Position numbers and translations under genes: made by a program. This document shows, in pieces, positions 48,722 to 62,447 of a stretch of DNA of 64,000 nucleotides (position 1 is its first letter; each line of letters starts with the position of its first letter). This stretch comes from Gemmobacter sp. 24YEA27 (GTDB taxonomy: Bacteria; Pseudomonadota; Alphaproteobacteria; Rhodobacterales; Rhodobacteraceae). Location of the stretch: positions 2,470,001 through 2,534,000 of the forward strand of contig NZ_JASJPW010000001.1 in assembly GCF_030052995.1 (NCBI RefSeq), written 5' to 3'. Below the pieces are notes generated by a model. That model was not told the DNA's origin. It searched no databases and saw nothing but the letters and a program-made list of their open reading frames with translations.

Positions 48722-49018
48722 GGTTGTCGATCACGCTGGAAGCCGACTTCTGCATAGAGGCTGTGAAGGCGGCGCTGGTTCACAACGGCACACCCTAGAT
48801 ATTCAACATGGAGCATGGTCGCGCCATCGGTTCGAGCGGCCATGCGACGTCAGGGCAGTCAGTTTACCTCCACCGAATTCATCAAGGTGCTGGCCGCGCG
48901 CGAAATCAAAATCAGCATGGATGGCAAAAGCGCCTGGCGAGACAACGTCTTCGTCGACCGCCTCTGGCGAACCATCAAATACGAGGAGGTCTACCTGCGG
49001 GCCTACGGGTCTGATAAA
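48722..49018 (+). pseudogene. IS3-type OrfB remnant, right flank of the island
   Basis: LSITLEADFCIEAVKAALVHNGTP*IFN is followed after a shift by RQGSQFTSTEFIKVLAAREIKISMDGKSAWRDNVFVDRLWRTIKYEEVYLRAY, the C-terminal catalytic part (second Asp region and Glu) of IS3 OrfB. A stop and an extra ~40 bases (48808-48850) separate the two. These extra bases are shared, inverted, with the remnant at 43336-43370. Confidence 0.75.
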
Positions 49019-49033
49019 ATTCGGGGAGACATC

Positions 49034-49254
49034 GAGAGACGCAACCTCCGCCCATGATACCGATGCGAAAGAACCGAAGGGTGCGCAAGGCTGTCGACAT
49101 GAGCATCTACACCCTGCACAAAGTGGGCGAGTGCTGCTTCAACAAGCTGAAAAAAAGCCGTCGGCTGGCAAACCGCTACGACAAAACCGCCGAAAGCTTT
49201 CTCGGCTTCATCGACGTCGCCTGCATCAGGATATGGCTCCGCCAGTTTTGCTGA
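49034..49254 (+). pseudogene. IS5-family transposase C-terminal fragment
   Basis: From 49054 MIPMRKNRRVRKAVDMSIYTLHKVGECCFNKLKKSRRLANRYDKTAESFLGFIDVACIRIWLRQF is the final part of an IS5/IS427-type transposase (YxxRxxVExxFNxLKxxRRxATRYDKTAxxFLxFI). The 5' part and catalytic centre are absent. It is the last recognisable mobile piece; 49255-49424 holds nothing I can identify. Confidence 0.75.
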
Positions 49255-49424
49255 ACGGCAAGCCAAGGGACAGTTTGGCAATATGCTCAAAGCCATGCAG
49301 TCCGGCTTCGCAACCGCACGGCAGTGCGTCACCACGGGTGTAAGGTTGATCCATCCCACTGACTAAATAACCCAACCAGGCGGGACTGCATCTGTCCCCG
49401 CCAAGGCCGTTCGTAGCCCCGAAT

Positions 49425-50477
49425 TCAGAGATCCCGGTAGGAATGCGCGCGCCCCTGCGGATCGGTAACGGTCCAGCTGCCATCCCCGTGGTCTTGCAGA
49501 TAGCCAGGGCCAACCGGAACCTTTCCAAAGCCGCCGGGGATATCCAGGACATAGGTCGGCAGCGCAGTGCCGGAGATTCGTCCGCGCAAAGCGGCCATGA
49601 TCTCCTGCCCCTCGTGCAGGCTCAGACGGAAATGGCCGGTGCCTTTTGCGAGATCGGGGTGATGCAGGTAATAGGGCTTCACCCGGTTGCGGATCAAAGT
49701 ACGGAACAACTGCTCCAGCGTGTCGGGATCGGCATTGATCCCCTTCAGCAGCACCGTCTGCGACAAGAGCGGCACGCCCGCCCGGGTCAGCCGTGCGAGT
49801 GCCGCGCTGGCGGCAGGGGTAATTTCGTCGGCATGGTTCGTATGCAGCACGAGCCAGACCACCGGGCGGACCTGCATCGCCCTTGTCAGGTCTTCGGTAA
49901 TCTTCTCCGGCGCCACGACCGGGATGCGGGTATGGAAGCGGATCACCTCGACGCTTGGGATCTCTGCCAGTCGGGCCAGCATATCCTTCAGGCGCCGCGC
50001 GGACAGGGTCAGCGGGTCGCCGCCGGTCAGGATCACCTCCCAGATCTGCGGATGGTCGCGCAGATAGTCTTGTACGCGGATGAATTCCGCCTCCTCGAGC
50101 TGACCGTTTTCCCCCACCGCCTCCCGTCGGAAGCAAAAGCGGCAATAGACCTCGCAGATCTGGGTCGTGTGCAGGATCACGCGGTCCGGGTAGCGATGCG
50201 TCAGGCCGGGCACCGGGCGATGCACGTCATCCCCGATCGGGTCGATCAGCTCTTCCGGGAGGATGGTCAGCTCGCGCGGATCAGGGAGAAATTGCGCCAG
50301 GACAGCGTCAGATCCGATCTGCCGCATTCCGGGGCTCAGCCGCACCCGGAATTCCGCCGCAACCTGTTCAAGTTCTGCCCATTGAGCCACGGGGCTCAGA
50401 CCCTCGCGGATCAGCCCGTCAACAGTGGTCAGCGCGCTCTGAGCCTGCGCCTTGCCGGGGGGAGACTGGTCATTCAT
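49425..50477 (-). CDS. KamA-family radical SAM protein (lysine 2,3-aminomutase-like, EpmB type)
   Basis: A 350-residue radical SAM/PLP enzyme. CEVYCRFCFRRE has the Cx3Cx2C cluster motif (Cys 108, 112, 115). LTGGDPLTLSARRL, HTRIPVVAPEKIT and KPYYLHHPDLAKGTGHFRLSLHEG (PLP/lysine region) match KamA/EpmB. Short length and a missing C-terminal extension favour EpmB, which isomerises lysine for EF-P modification, but efp and epmA are not in the window. It is the first core gene on the right of the island, transcribed towards it. Confidence 0.85.
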   Translation of the reverse strand: MNDQSPPGKAQAQSALTTVDGLIREGLSPVAQWAELEQVAAEFRVRLSPGMRQIGSDAVLAQFLPDPRELTILPEELIDPIGDDVHRPVPGLTHRYPDRVILHTTQICEVYCRFCFRREAVGENGQLEEAEFIRVQDYLRDHPQIWEVILTGGDPLTLSARRLKDMLARLAEIPSVEVIRFHTRIPVVAPEKITEDLTRAMQVRPVVWLVLHTNHADEITPAASAALARLTRAGVPLLSQTVLLKGINADPDTLEQLFRTLIRNRVKPYYLHHPDLAKGTGHFRLSLHEGQEIMAALRGRISGTALPTYVLDIPGGFGKVPVGPGYLQDHGDGSWTVTDPQGRAHSYRDL

Positions 50478-50522
50478 GGCGCGGGCAATAGCCTCACCCG
50501 CGCCTCACGGCAAGCGCGCGCT

Positions 50523-50882
50523 TTAGTGCAGCCACAGTTCCGCCGTCACCTTGCGCCATTCCGCCGGCCCGATCTGCCGGCGATGGGTGAAGCGCACCGA
50601 ATGCAGCGGCCCTTCGATGTTCGACTGCCAGTATTCAATGAAGCGAAACAGTTCCGGGTAGTCCGGCGCCAGATCATAGGTCTGCCAGATGAACGTGTTG
50701 AGCACCGACCGATAATCCGGCATCCGGTAGAAAATCTCGGCCGTGGTGAGCCCGTAGCCTTGCAGCATGAGGCTGGTTTCGCAGTGCTGCCCCTCACCTG
50801 CCCGCCCCTCACCTGCCCGCCCCTCACCCGCACGTCCCTCACCTGCCCGCCCGTCGCCGATCCGCCCGTCGCCTTCTTTCAT
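50523..50882 (-). CDS. usg: Usg family protein with a repeat-expanded N-terminus
   Basis: ETSLMLQGYGLTTAEIFYRMPDYRSVLNTFIWQTYDLAPDYPELFRFIEYWQSNIEGPLHSVRFTHRRQIGPAEWRKVTAELWLH is the short alphaproteobacterial Usg protein, whose function is not established. Ahead of it lie ~33 extra residues made of RAGEG units (MKEGDGRIGDGRAGEGRAGEG...), coded by a 15-base tandem repeat. GGAGG lies 8 bases before ATG 50882, so the extension is probably translated. Usual family members start at about SETSL. Confidence 0.85.
   Translation of the reverse strand: MKEGDGRIGDGRAGEGRAGEGRAGEGRAGEGQHCETSLMLQGYGLTTAEIFYRMPDYRSVLNTFIWQTYDLAPDYPELFRFIEYWQSNIEGPLHSVRFTHRRQIGPAEWRKVTAELWLH
50792..50866. repeat. 15-bp tandem repeat in the 5' end of usg
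   Basis: Units CCTCACCTGCCCGCC lie at 50792, 50807 and 50837, with a diverged unit at 50822 and a more diverged one at 50852. Unit length is a multiple of three and free of stop codons in the coding frame, so copy-number change would keep the frame. Confidence 0.85.
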
Positions 50883-51137
50883 GTCCTGTGCCTCCGTTCG
50901 TCCTCCCGTTCAGGAAAGCATGACAGAGATGAATATAAGGTCAATAAAATCAACGATCTGTCACTCACCTCGCCCCTGTGATGACAGCAAAGATGACAGA
51001 AGACCGCACCGACCATTTCACCGACCATTGCTCCCACCATTGCACCCAATGGCTGGTATGGTGTAACTTCTGCCCAACTAAATGCGGGCCAGGGGACATG
51101 TCCCCGAAAGGCCCGGCCGTGACAAAGAAGGCGTACC

Positions 51138-53930
51138 GTGTCAGACACTCCGGAAGATATTGAAAACGCAGGTGAAACTCCTGAGAAGCCGGTCTATCAC
51201 GGCCCGCAGGTCGATATCACCCAGGAGATGCGGACCGCCTATCTCGACTACGCGATGTCGGTTATTGTCAGCCGTGCGATCCCCGATCTGCGCGACGGGC
51301 TGAAGCCGGTGCATCGCCGCGTGCTGTTCGCGATGCACGAAAGCAACAACACCCATGACAAGCCCTATCGCAAATCGGCCCGTCCGGTCGGTGACACGAT
51401 GGGGAAATACCACCCGCATGGCGACAGCTCGATTTACGACGCGCTGGTGCGGATGGCGCAGCCCTTCAGCATGTCGCTGAAACTCCTTGATGGGCAAGGG
51501 AATTTCGGCTCGATGGATGGCGATCCGCCGGCGGCGATGCGCTATACCGAAGTGCGGATGGACAAGCCCGCCGCCTTTCTGCTGGCCGATATCGACAAAG
51601 ATACGGTCGATTTCCAGGACAATTACGACGGCAAGGACCGCGAGCCGACGGTGCTTCCCTCCCGCTACCCGAACATGCTGGTCAACGGCACCGAAGGTAT
51701 CGCGGTCGGCATGGCGACGCGGATCCCGCCGCACAACCTCGGCGAGGTTATCGACGCCACGCTGGCCATGATAGAAAACCCGGATATCTCCATGGAATCG
51801 CTCATGGAAATGCTTCCGGCGCCCGATTTTCCGACCGGGGGTCTGATCCTTGGTCGTTCGGGCGCGCGCAAGGCCTATCTCGAAGGGCGCGGCTCGGTGA
51901 TCATCCGGGCGAAAACCCATGTCGAAGAGCTGCGCAAAGACCGCTGGGCAATCATCGTCGACGAGATCCCCTATCAGGTCAACAAGGCCTCGATGATCGA
52001 GAAAATCGCCGAAGCGGTGCGCGACAAGCGGATCGACGGGATCTCCTCGATCGCCGACGAGTCGGACCGTGTCGGCGTGCGGGTGGTGATCGAGCTGAAA
52101 CGCGATGCCACACCCGATGTCGTGCTGAACCAGCTCTGGCGGTTCTCGCCGATGCAGGTGCATTTCGGCTGCAATATGCTGGCGCTGGTGGGCGGCAAGC
52201 CCGAGACCCTGACGCTTCGGGATTTTCTTAGCCATTTCCTTGTGTTCCGCGAAGAAGTTGTCGCACGTCGCACCGCTTTCGAACTGCGGAAAGCGCGCGA
52301 GCGCAGCCATATCCTTTGCGGTCTCGCGGTCGCGGTATCGAATGTCGATGAGGTTGTGGCGACGATCCGCTCCTCTGCCGATCCGGCCGAGGCGCGCGAG
52401 CGGCTGATGACCCGCAACTGGCCCGCGCATGATATCGCGGCCTATATCCGGCTGATCGACGATCCCGGTCATAAGATGAACGAGGATGGAACCTATAATC
52501 TCTCGGAGACCCAGGCCCGGGCGATCCTTGAGCTGCGCCTGCAGCGTCTGACCGCGCTCGGGGTCAAGGAGGTCACCGACGAGCTGGAAGAACTTGCCGG
52601 TAAGATCAAGGATTTCCTCGATATTCTCTCGTCTCGGGATCGGATCATGGGGATCATTTCCGATGAGTTGACCGAGGTTCGCTCGCTCTTTGCTGTGCCG
52701 CGCCGCACCCAGATCGCCGATTGGGAAGGCGATATGGATGACGAGGATCTGATCGAGCGCGAGGATATGGTCGTGACCATCACCTCGGGCGGTTACATCA
52801 AGCGCACGCCGCTGGCAGAGTTCCGCCAGCAGAACCGTGGCGGCAAGGGTCTGTCTTCCATGCAGACCAAGGAAGATGACGTCGTCACAACGCTTTTCGT
52901 AGCGAATTCGCATACCTGGCTCTTGTTCTTTACAACTTCCGGCATGGTCTACAAGCTCAAGACCTGGCGGCTTCCGGTGGCGGGCCGCAATGCCAAAGGT
53001 AAGGCACTGGTCAATATCCTGCCGATCGAACCCGGCGTTTCCATCGCCGCGCTGATGCCGGTCGATGTGCCGGAAGATGAGTGGGACAAGCTGCAAATTG
53101 TCTTCGCGACCTCGGATGGCGATGTGCGGCAGAATGATCTGTCGGACTTCACCAATGTGATGCGCAATGGCAAGATCGCGATGAAACTGCCTGAAAACGT
53201 TACACTTGTGAACGCAGCCATCGCCGATGAGAATGACGATGTCATGCTGGTGACGGCTTCGGGCCGCGCCATCCGCTTCTCGACGCAAGAGATCCGCGTG
53301 TTCAAATCGCGCGGCTCGACCGGTGTGCGCGGCATCCGCCTGAATGGCGAGGATAAGGTCGTCTCGATGTCGATCATCCGCCATTTCGAGGCAGATCCGG
53401 CCGAACGCGCCGCCTATCTGAAGCAGCGCCGCCTTGTCGCGGGTGTGACCGAAGAGATCGAGGCGGATGACGAGGAAGAGGCCGCAGCGGGCCAGCTTTC
53501 GCCCGAGCGTTATGCTGAAATGTCGGCGGCCGAGGATCTGATCCTCACCATCACCGCGCGCGGTCTCGGCAAGCTCTCGTCCAGCCATGACTACCCGGTG
53601 CGCGGGCGTGGCGGCCAGGGCGTGACAGCCTTCGCCAAATCCATGCCCGGCGGGCCGCTGGTGGCCTCCTTCCCGGTCGATCTTTCCGACCAGATCATGC
53701 TCGCGACCTCGTCCGGACAGTCGATCCGGGTGCCGGTGGACCAGATTTCTTTCCGCTCGCGGTCGGCTGGTGGCGTGAAGGTGCTGAACACCGGCGGCGA
53801 GGAAGAGGTGGTTTCGGTCGCCCGCATCGCCGAGCAGGAGGGTGTCGAAGCCCCGGACATGACGGTTCCCGATACGCCGTCCTCCGATACGCCGGCCCCT
53901 GACGTGCCGCCCGAGACCGCTCCGGAATGA
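51138..53930 (+). CDS. gyrA: DNA gyrase subunit A
   Basis: The 930-residue subunit cuts and rejoins DNA for negative supercoiling. N-terminal [43 protein letters not shown], the quinolone region [21 protein letters not shown], and the active Tyr in [10 protein letters not shown] are present. The resistance-relevant Ser and Asp (E. coli 83 and 87) are wild type. The C-terminal domain has the GyrA box [11 protein letters not shown] and six blades, with an acidic/Pro-rich tail. Start is GTG 51138 ([11 protein letters not shown]). The 250-base leader contains short imperfect ACCGACCATT repeats near 51017-51045 and no gene. A terminator follows. Confidence 0.97.
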   Translation: MSDTPEDIENAGETPEKPVYHGPQVDITQEMRTAYLDYAMSVIVSRAIPDLRDGLKPVHRRVLFAMHESNNTHDKPYRKSARPVGDTMGKYHPHGDSSIYDALVRMAQPFSMSLKLLDGQGNFGSMDGDPPAAMRYTEVRMDKPAAFLLADIDKDTVDFQDNYDGKDREPTVLPSRYPNMLVNGTEGIAVGMATRIPPHNLGEVIDATLAMIENPDISMESLMEMLPAPDFPTGGLILGRSGARKAYLEGRGSVIIRAKTHVEELRKDRWAIIVDEIPYQVNKASMIEKIAEAVRDKRIDGISSIADESDRVGVRVVIELKRDATPDVVLNQLWRFSPMQVHFGCNMLALVGGKPETLTLRDFLSHFLVFREEVVARRTAFELRKARERSHILCGLAVAVSNVDEVVATIRSSADPAEARERLMTRNWPAHDIAAYIRLIDDPGHKMNEDGTYNLSETQARAILELRLQRLTALGVKEVTDELEELAGKIKDFLDILSSRDRIMGIISDELTEVRSLFAVPRRTQIADWEGDMDDEDLIEREDMVVTITSGGYIKRTPLAEFRQQNRGGKGLSSMQTKEDDVVTTLFVANSHTWLLFFTTSGMVYKLKTWRLPVAGRNAKGKALVNILPIEPGVSIAALMPVDVPEDEWDKLQIVFATSDGDVRQNDLSDFTNVMRNGKIAMKLPENVTLVNAAIADENDDVMLVTASGRAIRFSTQEIRVFKSRGSTGVRGIRLNGEDKVVSMSIIRHFEADPAERAAYLKQRRLVAGVTEEIEADDEEEAAAGQLSPERYAEMSAAEDLILTITARGLGKLSSSHDYPVRGRGGQGVTAFAKSMPGGPLVASFPVDLSDQIMLATSSGQSIRVPVDQISFRSRSAGGVKVLNTGGEEEVVSVARIAEQEGVEAPDMTVPDTPSSDTPAPDVPPETAPE

Positions 53931-53937
53931 TGTGACA

Positions 53938-53967
53938 GCCCGCCCCTGTGGCGGGCCGTTTCATTTT
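53938..53967 (+). terminator. Rho-independent terminator of gyrA
   Basis: Stem GCCCGCC (53938-53944) / GGCGGGC (53950-53956), loop CCTGT, then CGTTTCATTTT. Confidence 0.8.
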
Positions 53968-54029
53968 AACCCGATGGTAAATCTTCGCTGTTTCACTCGA
54001 TGCGGGCGGATGGCCCGAGGGAGGAAGCG

Positions 54030-54380
54030 GTGCATCTTTACCATTGCCTGATCGAGCTGCGGCCAGAGGCACGGGCCCTGGCATTCGCGGCTGCCGTCGC
54101 CGCCTGGATGGATCATCTGCGTGGCAAGGGCCTGGTGAGCGACTGGCGGCTTCTGCGTCGCAAACTGGGACTGGCCTCGGGGCAGCATACCGATTTCCTG
54201 CTGGAGATTGAGCTGCCTGGCCTTGCCGGCCTCGACACAGCTTTCGCCGGTCTCGCTGCCAGCGATGATGAGGCGCTGCGCCGCTACGACCAGATGCATG
54301 GCATGATCGCCCATGCCGATATCGGTCTCTACCGGCCCTGGCCCGATCCTGCGCAACGCGAACGTGTCGCCCTGATCTGA
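54030..54380 (+). CDS. Conserved hypothetical protein (DUF6614-like)
   Basis: From GTG 54030, (M)[74 protein letters not shown] resembles a ~110-residue Rhodobacteraceae family that I recall as DUF6614: a ferredoxin-like small domain without catalytic motifs. GAGGGAGGAAGCG supports the GTG; an ATG ten codons upstream lacks such a site. It lies between gyrA and trmFO on the same strand. Function unknown. Confidence 0.7.
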   Translation: MHLYHCLIELRPEARALAFAAAVAAWMDHLRGKGLVSDWRLLRRKLGLASGQHTDFLLEIELPGLAGLDTAFAGLAASDDEALRRYDQMHGMIAHADIGLYRPWPDPAQRERVALI

Positions 54381-54420
54381 GGAGTTGAACTGTCGCCCTG
54401 GCAGGGCTACATCGCGAGCC

Positions 54421-55749
54421 ATGGAAAAGCTCCACATCATCGGCGGCGGCATGGCCGGATCCGAGGCCGCCTGGCAGGCGGCCGAGGCCGGCGTCCCGGT
54501 CGTCCTGCACGAAATGCGCCCCTCTGTGGGCACTTTCGCGCATCGCACCGGCGACTTCGCCGAAATGGTCTGCTCGAACTCCTTCCGCTCGGATGATGAT
54601 GAACGGAATGCCGTCGGCCTGCTGCATTGGGAAATGCAGGCGGCGGGCGGGTTGATCATGGAAATGGCCCGCCGTCACCGCCTGCCGGCAGGTGGCGCAC
54701 TTGCTGTTGACCGCGACGCCTTTTCGGCTTCGGTGACAGAACGGCTGCGCGCGCATCCGATGATTTCATTCGACCCCGGTGAGATCCGTGCCCTTCCCGA
54801 AGATGGTCACTGGATCATCGCGACCGGCCCGCTGACCTCCGGCGCCCTGGCAGAAGCAATCCGCGCCGAAACCGGAGCAGACAGCCTCGCCTTTTTCGAC
54901 GCCATCGCGCCTATCGTCTACGCGGAATCGGTCGATATGTCGGTCGCCTGGCGCCAGTCGCGCTATGACAAGGGCGAGACTGAAGAGGAACAAAAGGCCT
55001 ATCTCAATTGCCCGATGACGCGGGAGCAATATGAGGCTTTCATCGACGCGCTGCTCGCCGCCGAGAAAACCGAATTCCATGAAGGTGAAACGGCGGGCTA
55101 TTTCGATGGCTGCCTGCCGATCGAGGTCATGGCCGAACGCGGGCGCGAAACGCTGCGCTTTGGCCCGATGAAGCCGGTCGGCCTGACCAATGAACATGAT
55201 CCCGAAACCAAAGCCTATGCGGTGGTTCAGCTGCGCCGCGACAATGCGCTCGGGACGCTCTATAATATCGTGGGCTTCCAGACCAAGATGAAATACGGCG
55301 CGCAAACTGCTGTTTTCAAAATGATTCCAGGCCTTGAGAATGCATCATTTGCCCGTCTCGGCGGCATCCATCGCAATACATTCATCAACTCGCCGACGCT
55401 GCTTGATGACCGGATGCGACTGAAGTCGCGGCCGAATATCCGTTTCGCCGGCCAGATCACCGGGGTCGAGGGTTATGTCGAATCCTCGGCAATGGGCCTG
55501 CTCGCCGGCCGTATGGCAGCAGCGGAAATCAAGGGCCAGGATCTGCCGCCACCGCCTGCGGACACTGCGATGGGCGCGCTTATCACCCATATCACCGGTG
55601 GTGCCGAGGCAAAGACATTCCAGCCAATGAATGTCAATTTCGGCCTCTTCCCCCCGATTGACGCCAAAGGCGGGCGCCGGGGTCGCAAGGATCGCTACAA
55701 GGCCTATACCGATCGCGCGAAAGACGCTTTCACAGAATGGCTCGGGTAA
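54421..55749 (+). CDS. trmFO: Methylenetetrahydrofolate--tRNA-(uracil-5-)-methyltransferase TrmFO
   Basis: The 442-residue flavoenzyme makes 5-methyluridine at tRNA position 54 with methylene-THF and [37 protein letters not shown] is the FAD fold. [52 protein letters not shown] and [29 protein letters not shown] are strictly conserved. The start is ATG 54421 at MEKLHI; a start 12 codons upstream is in frame but not conserved. The end overlaps gluQRS by 13 bases. Confidence 0.96.
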   Translation: MEKLHIIGGGMAGSEAAWQAAEAGVPVVLHEMRPSVGTFAHRTGDFAEMVCSNSFRSDDDERNAVGLLHWEMQAAGGLIMEMARRHRLPAGGALAVDRDAFSASVTERLRAHPMISFDPGEIRALPEDGHWIIATGPLTSGALAEAIRAETGADSLAFFDAIAPIVYAESVDMSVAWRQSRYDKGETEEEQKAYLNCPMTREQYEAFIDALLAAEKTEFHEGETAGYFDGCLPIEVMAERGRETLRFGPMKPVGLTNEHDPETKAYAVVQLRRDNALGTLYNIVGFQTKMKYGAQTAVFKMIPGLENASFARLGGIHRNTFINSPTLLDDRMRLKSRPNIRFAGQITGVEGYVESSAMGLLAGRMAAAEIKGQDLPPPPADTAMGALITHITGGAEAKTFQPMNVNFGLFPPIDAKGGRRGRKDRYKAYTDRAKDAFTEWLG

Positions 55750-56570
55750 CCCGCTTCGCGCCGTCGCCAACCGGGCCGCTCCATCTGGGCCATGCTTTCG
55801 CCGCGCTGACCGCCGCCGCGCGCGGAGATCGCTTTCTTCTCAGGATCGAGGATATCGACACCGCCCGCGCGCGGCCCGATTATGAGGCCGCCGTCTTTGA
55901 CGATCTCAGCTGGCTGGGACTGCACTGGGAAACCCCGGTCCTGCGGCAGTCAGAGCGCCTCAACCTGTACCGTCAAGCCGTTGATAAGCTGACAGAAACC
56001 GGCATGACCTATCATTGCATCTGTACCAGGGGTGATATTCGCGCCTCTCTGTCGGCGCCACAGGAAGGCGCGCCTGTGACCGGGCCGGATGGACCGGTCT
56101 ATCCCGGCACCTGCCGCCATGCCGGTCATAAGGACGGCGCGATCCGCCTCGATATGGCGAAAGCCATGGCGCGTGCCGGCGACGTCACCTTCACCGATAG
56201 CGGTCGCCGGCCGGGCCTTCATTGCCGCAATGCTGCGCAGATGGTCGCTGAGATCGGCGATATTGTTCTGGCGCGCCGCGACATAGGGACCTCTTATCAC
56301 ATTGCCGTCGTGACCGATGATGCTGCCCAGGGCATCACCGAAATCACCCGTGGCGAAGACCTGTTCGAGGCCACCTTCATCCATGCGCTGCTGATCCGCC
56401 TGCTCGGCCTGCCACAACCACTCTGGCACCATCACCGCCTGATCCGTGACGACAGCGGCAAACGGCTCGCCAAGCGCGATGACGCCCGGGCGCTGGCAAA
56501 ATACCGCGAGGATGGTGCCACGCCCGGTGATATCCGCGAGATGCTCGGCCTGCCCGTTTCCCCTGACTGA
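55737..56570 (+). CDS. gluQRS: Glutamyl-Q tRNA(Asp) synthetase
   Basis: This 277-residue truncated class I synthetase glutamylates queuosine in the tRNA-Asp anticodon. [19 protein letters not shown] is the HIGH motif; [11 protein letters not shown] with YPGTCR forms the zinc site typical of Glu[20 protein letters not shown] carries the KMSKS-like loop. It has no anticodon-binding domain, as expected. The start overlaps trmFO, so the pair of tRNA-modification genes is coupled. Confidence 0.95.
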   Translation: MARVTRFAPSPTGPLHLGHAFAALTAAARGDRFLLRIEDIDTARARPDYEAAVFDDLSWLGLHWETPVLRQSERLNLYRQAVDKLTETGMTYHCICTRGDIRASLSAPQEGAPVTGPDGPVYPGTCRHAGHKDGAIRLDMAKAMARAGDVTFTDSGRRPGLHCRNAAQMVAEIGDIVLARRDIGTSYHIAVVTDDAAQGITEITRGEDLFEATFIHALLIRLLGLPQPLWHHHRLIRDDSGKRLAKRDDARALAKYREDGATPGDIREMLGLPVSPD

Positions 56571-56599
56571 AATACGCCTGCCGGAGGCGCAGACCAGCC

Positions 56600-56959
56600 T
56601 CAGCGGACCGGCTGCATCAGCTCAACCTCATCCCCGGTCTCGACCCCGGTATAAAAACAGGACCGCCGGTTGGTATGGCAGGCCGGTCCGGTCTGATCCA
56701 CGAGCGCCAGCAGACAGTCACGATCACAATCCACCCGCAGCCCGACCAGCCGCTGCACATGGCCCGAGCTTTCCCCCTTGATCCAGAATGCCTGGCGCGA
56801 GCGCGACCAATAGGTCACCCTGCCCGTCTCCAGCGTCTTCGCCACGGCTGCCGCGTTCATCCAGGCCAGCATCAGCACCTCGCCTGTGTCATGCTGCTGG
56901 GCGATGCAGGCCACCAGCCCATTGGCATCGAATTTCAGACTGGCGGGATCAAAGCTCAT
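56600..56959 (-). CDS. hisI: Phosphoribosyl-AMP cyclohydrolase
   Basis: HisI opens the purine ring of PR-AMP in histidine synthesis. The 119-residue protein has GLVACIAQQHDTGEVLMLAWMNAAAVAKTLETGRVTYWSRSRQAFWIKGESSGH and the metal-binding LRVDCDRDCLLALVDQTGPACHTNRRSCFY with its three Cys. No HisE domain is fused. ATG 56959 is followed by the conserved region within 10 residues; an upstream frame extension is rejected. It is divergent from the Fe-S scaffold gene, whose start lies 91 bases away. Confidence 0.95.
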   Translation of the reverse strand: MSFDPASLKFDANGLVACIAQQHDTGEVLMLAWMNAAAVAKTLETGRVTYWSRSRQAFWIKGESSGHVQRLVGLRVDCDRDCLLALVDQTGPACHTNRRSCFYTGVETGDEVELMQPVR

Positions 56960-57050
56960 GGTCTTCTCCTTGGCGCGGGCGCTCTGTCCGATTACATAGA
57001 CGTCAGGCAAGGCAAGCCACAAGGGCAGCCTATCGGCAAAGGCGACAGCG

Positions 57051-57491
57051 ATGAGCGACAGCGATCTGATCTCGCTATATTCCGGTAAGATTCTCGACCT
57101 GGCTGCGAATATCCCGCTGGCCGGACGGCTTGATGCGCCACAGGGCAGCGCGAAAAAGCGCTCCCCCACCTGCGGATCGACCGTGACGGTCGATCTGACA
57201 CTGCAGGACGGACGGGTTGCGGATTATGCGCAAGAGGTGCGGGCCTGTGCCCTCGGCCAGGCCTCTGCCGCGATTTTTGGCCGTGCCGTAATCGGGCGCA
57301 GCGCTCAGGAGCTCCATCAGGTCCGCGACGCCGTTGCTGCCATGCTGAAAGACGGCGCCGAACCGCCGCCCGCGCCTTTCGATCTTTACGCGGTGCTGAC
57401 CCCGGCGCGGGAGTTTCGCAATCGTCACGCCTCGATCCTGCTGGTGCTCGACGCCGCCTGCGAAGCCGTCGACAAAGCCCGGCAGGCCTAA
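57051..57491 (+). CDS. Iron-sulfur cluster assembly scaffold protein (IscU/NifU-N-like)
   Basis: The 146-residue protein MSDSDLISLYSGKILDLAANIPLAGRLDAPQGSAKKRSPTCGSTVTVDLTLQDGRVADYAQEVRACALGQASAAI has two of the three scaffold Cys (SPTCGS and RACALGQ). The third position reads RHASILL instead of Cys. This variant is frequent in the alphaproteobacterial paralogue, so cluster building or transfer may differ from true IscU/SufU. No isc or suf genes are near. Divergent from hisI. Confidence 0.82.
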   Translation: MSDSDLISLYSGKILDLAANIPLAGRLDAPQGSAKKRSPTCGSTVTVDLTLQDGRVADYAQEVRACALGQASAAIFGRAVIGRSAQELHQVRDAVAAMLKDGAEPPPAPFDLYAVLTPAREFRNRHASILLVLDAACEAVDKARQA

Positions 57492-57526
57492 AAAAAACCG
57501 CCGCGCGTCGGGATACGACGGCGGCG
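57491..57526 (-). terminator. Rho-independent terminator, minus strand
   Basis: Read on the minus strand, a GC-rich hairpin (CCGCCGCCGTCG ... CGCGCGGCGG) ends in seven T. It therefore ends the transcript of the small SOS-box gene at 57652-57774 and may also serve the scaffold gene from the other side. Confidence 0.75.
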
Positions 57527-57651
57527 GAAGTCAAGCGTGTCTGGGACATGCGGGGATCTGCGGGACAGGTGCAGATCAGGGGCCTTCGGATCGGGACAGA
57601 GAAGGCCGGTGCATGTCAGGGGTCAGACCGCAGGCAGAAACTCGGATGCGC

Positions 57652-57774
57652 TTAACCAGCGACGGGCAGCGCGAGCGCAACAAACAAAAGTGCGAAGAGA
57701 GCGAATACGCCAAGAATATCCTCGGCCGCGCGGATATCTGCGCTGCGGCGAACGGCTTTCAGTCGGGCGATCAT
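57652..57774 (-). CDS. Small single-span membrane protein under an SOS box
   Basis: The 40-residue product has a basic, amphipathic N-terminus (MIARLKAVRRSADIRAAEDI), then one hydrophobic span (LGVFALFALLFVALALPVAG). AGGAGGAAGTGAAG before ATG 57774 is a strong ribosome site. A perfect GTTC-N7-GTTC SOS box lies 65 bases upstream, and a terminator follows 126 bases after the stop, so it is a complete small transcription unit. Layout resembles SOS-induced membrane division inhibitors (SidA of Caulobacter), but no sequence homology is claimed. Confidence 0.7.
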   Translation of the reverse strand: MIARLKAVRRSADIRAAEDILGVFALFALLFVALALPVAG

Positions 57775-57838
57775 CTTCACTTCCTCCTGCTCTCTGTTTT
57801 GTTGCCCTATTGTTCTCATATGATTCATGAGTAGTAAA

Positions 57839-57853
57839 GAACTAAAGTGGAAC
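57839..57853 (-). promoter_or_regulatory. SOS (LexA) box upstream of the small membrane-protein gene
   Basis: Minus-strand GTTC-CACTTTA-GTTC is an exact match to the Rhodobacter/alphaproteobacterial SOS box GTTC-N7-GTTC. A further GTTC eleven bases away (GTTCGCGAATGTTC, spacing six) overlaps it. recG lies on the other side on the same strand but ends rather than starts here, so the small gene is the natural target. Confidence 0.7.
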
Positions 57854-57924
57854 ATTCGCGAACATAACAGGTTTCAGGTGTTGCACCTTATGCGGAGGCT
57901 GCCTCCGCGCCCCCGAATACGGGT

Positions 57925-62336
<4,412 letters not shown>

Positions 62337-62447
62337 TCAGGAGGTAAAGCACCTCACGCGCCTGGCACCGGCTCAGCCGTGCCGAACCCCGTCACTCCGC
62401 GAGCGCAGGACAGCGGCCTTGCCCGGGCAAATCTGGTTCGTGCCCGA

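Noticed and set aside
50792..50866. CRISPR-like short repeats
   Set aside because: Units are 15 bases, directly adjacent and without spacers, and they code for RAGEG inside usg; no cas gene is near.
50879..51148. Minus-strand ORF across the gyrA leader (MVGAMVGEMVG repeats)
   Set aside because: It arises from short ACCATT-type repeats in the leader, overlaps the gyrA start and has no family match.
51141..53588. 815-codon open frame antisense to gyrA
   Set aside because: It mirrors gyrA codon by codon in a high-GC gene and resembles no family; gyrA itself is unmistakable.
57848..57866. Extra GAAC-N6-GAAC pair next to the SOS box
   Set aside because: Spacing is six rather than seven, so it does not meet the consensus; kept only as a note to the perfect box.
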